Source: Aquibacillus albus
Lineage (GTDB): Bacteria > Bacillota > Bacilli > Bacillales > Amphibacillaceae
Direction of reading: 5' to 3'
DNA: 64,000 nt
Assembly: GCF_016908325.1 (NCBI RefSeq)
Contig: NZ_JAFBDR010000007.1
Location: 62,001 to 126,000, forward strand
Under the pieces are notes generated by a model. The model saw only the letters and a program-made list of their open reading frames with translations. It was not told where the DNA came from and ran no database searches. This document shows, one piece after another, positions 63,755 through 64,000 of the stretch. The translations under genes and the position numbers were made by a program. Each line of letters opens with the position of its first letter. The stretch's first letter is position 1.

Positions 63755-64000
63755 ATGAAAGTAATTTCTTTAAAAGACGTACAAGGAACAGAGCATGATG
63801 TAGATGGAGGAAATTGGGTCAGCAGAAGACTTATCTTAAAAAAAGATAACATGGGCTATTCTGTGCATGACACAATTATTAAAGCAGGTACAGAAACACA
63901 TATTTGGTACCAAAATCATTTAGAGTCCGTTTATTGTATCGAAGGTGAAGGTGAAGTTGTTACCTTAAAAGACAATAAAGTATGGCCAATTTCAAAAGAC
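63755..64000 (+). CDS. ectC: L-ectoine synthase (3' end outside window)
   Basis: The ATG at 63755 follows CAGGAGG and opens 82 codons to the window edge. [39 protein letters not shown] and the cupin strand [15 protein letters not shown] are those of EctC, which cyclises N-acetyl-diaminobutyrate to ectoine. 27 bases after ectB, same transcript. A downstream ask_ect or ectD cannot be judged. Confidence 0.96.
   Translation, partial: MKVISLKDVQGTEHDVDGGNWVSRRLILKKDNMGYSVHDTIIKAGTETHIWYQNHLESVYCIEGEGEVVTLKDNKVWPISKD

Noticed and set aside
1-64000. CRISPR arrays, tRNA, rRNA, IS elements or prophage genes
   Set aside because: No regularly spaced repeats, no cloverleaf or CCA-ended sequence, no transposase or phage structural motifs were found on either strand.

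Overview
The window comes from a low-GC, endospore-forming Bacillaceae bacterium, most likely a halotolerant or alkaliphilic member of the Virgibacillus/Oceanobacillus type. This is an inference from gene content: an ectABC ectoine cluster at the right edge, a NaChBac-type voltage-gated sodium channel, an alpha/beta-type small acid-soluble spore protein, SD-led genes with many GTG and TTG starts, and Firmicute regulatory sites (CodY, AhrC/ARG, PerR, Fur, ECF sigma, SAM-I, FMN and TPP riboswitches). No rRNA, tRNA, CRISPR array, prophage or insertion sequence was seen.

Layout. 1-5200: an XdhC-family protein (cut by the edge), a ThiY/ThiX/ThiZ-like ABC importer and an 8-oxoguanine-deaminase-like amidohydrolase, which together suggest purine salvage or catabolism; a near-perfect CodY box lies over the deaminase promoter. 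5.4-7.2 kb: the tRNA hydroxylase trhO, an unknown membrane protein and the decayed 3' end of a transglutaminase-like gene. 7.3-11 kb: riboflavin operon ribD-ribE-ribBA-ribH behind an FMN riboswitch. 11-20.5 kb: murB, then the arginine units argGH and carAB-argF, each with ARG boxes over its promoter. 20.7-26.7 kb: a DUF4349 lipoprotein behind a sigmaX-like promoter, a SASP, ddl, pdxK and small stress or membrane proteins. 26.9-30.1 kb: thiamine salvage operon tenA-thiD-thiM-thiE behind a TPP riboswitch. 30.2-35 kb: LOG protein, signal peptidase, MFS permease, and a SAM-riboswitch unit pairing an FMN reductase with a DszC/SfnB-like flavin monooxygenase. 35.4-45.2 kb: the yuaF-floT membrane-raft pair with a sigmaW-like promoter, proC, the sodium channel, ohr, small proteins, transporters and an iron-dependent alcohol dehydrogenase. 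45.3-56.7 kb: threonine aldolase, two nucleoside hydrolases, threonine dehydratase, and a five-gene peptide ABC importer running into a cytosolic gamma-glutamyltransferase. 57-64 kb: small proteins, a YlmA-like ATPase, katA with a PerR box, a 3-methyladenine glycosylase, a YfhD-like protein and ectABC.

The strongest new signals are outside coding regions. There are two free-standing promoter-to-terminator units with no reading frame, read as candidate small RNAs. The one at 58.8 kb sits under a 21-bp Fur box and has a C-rich open segment, in the style of the FsrA iron-sparing RNA. The one at 23.4-23.56 kb carries an anti-Shine-Dalgarno-like CCCACCU stretch. Two genes, yuaF and ectA, appear to start at ATT codons with well placed Shine-Dalgarno sequences. 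An undescribed 29-residue Arg/Lys-rich CxC protein has its own promoter and ribosome site. No clearly novel multi-gene system was found; most of the window is core metabolism.
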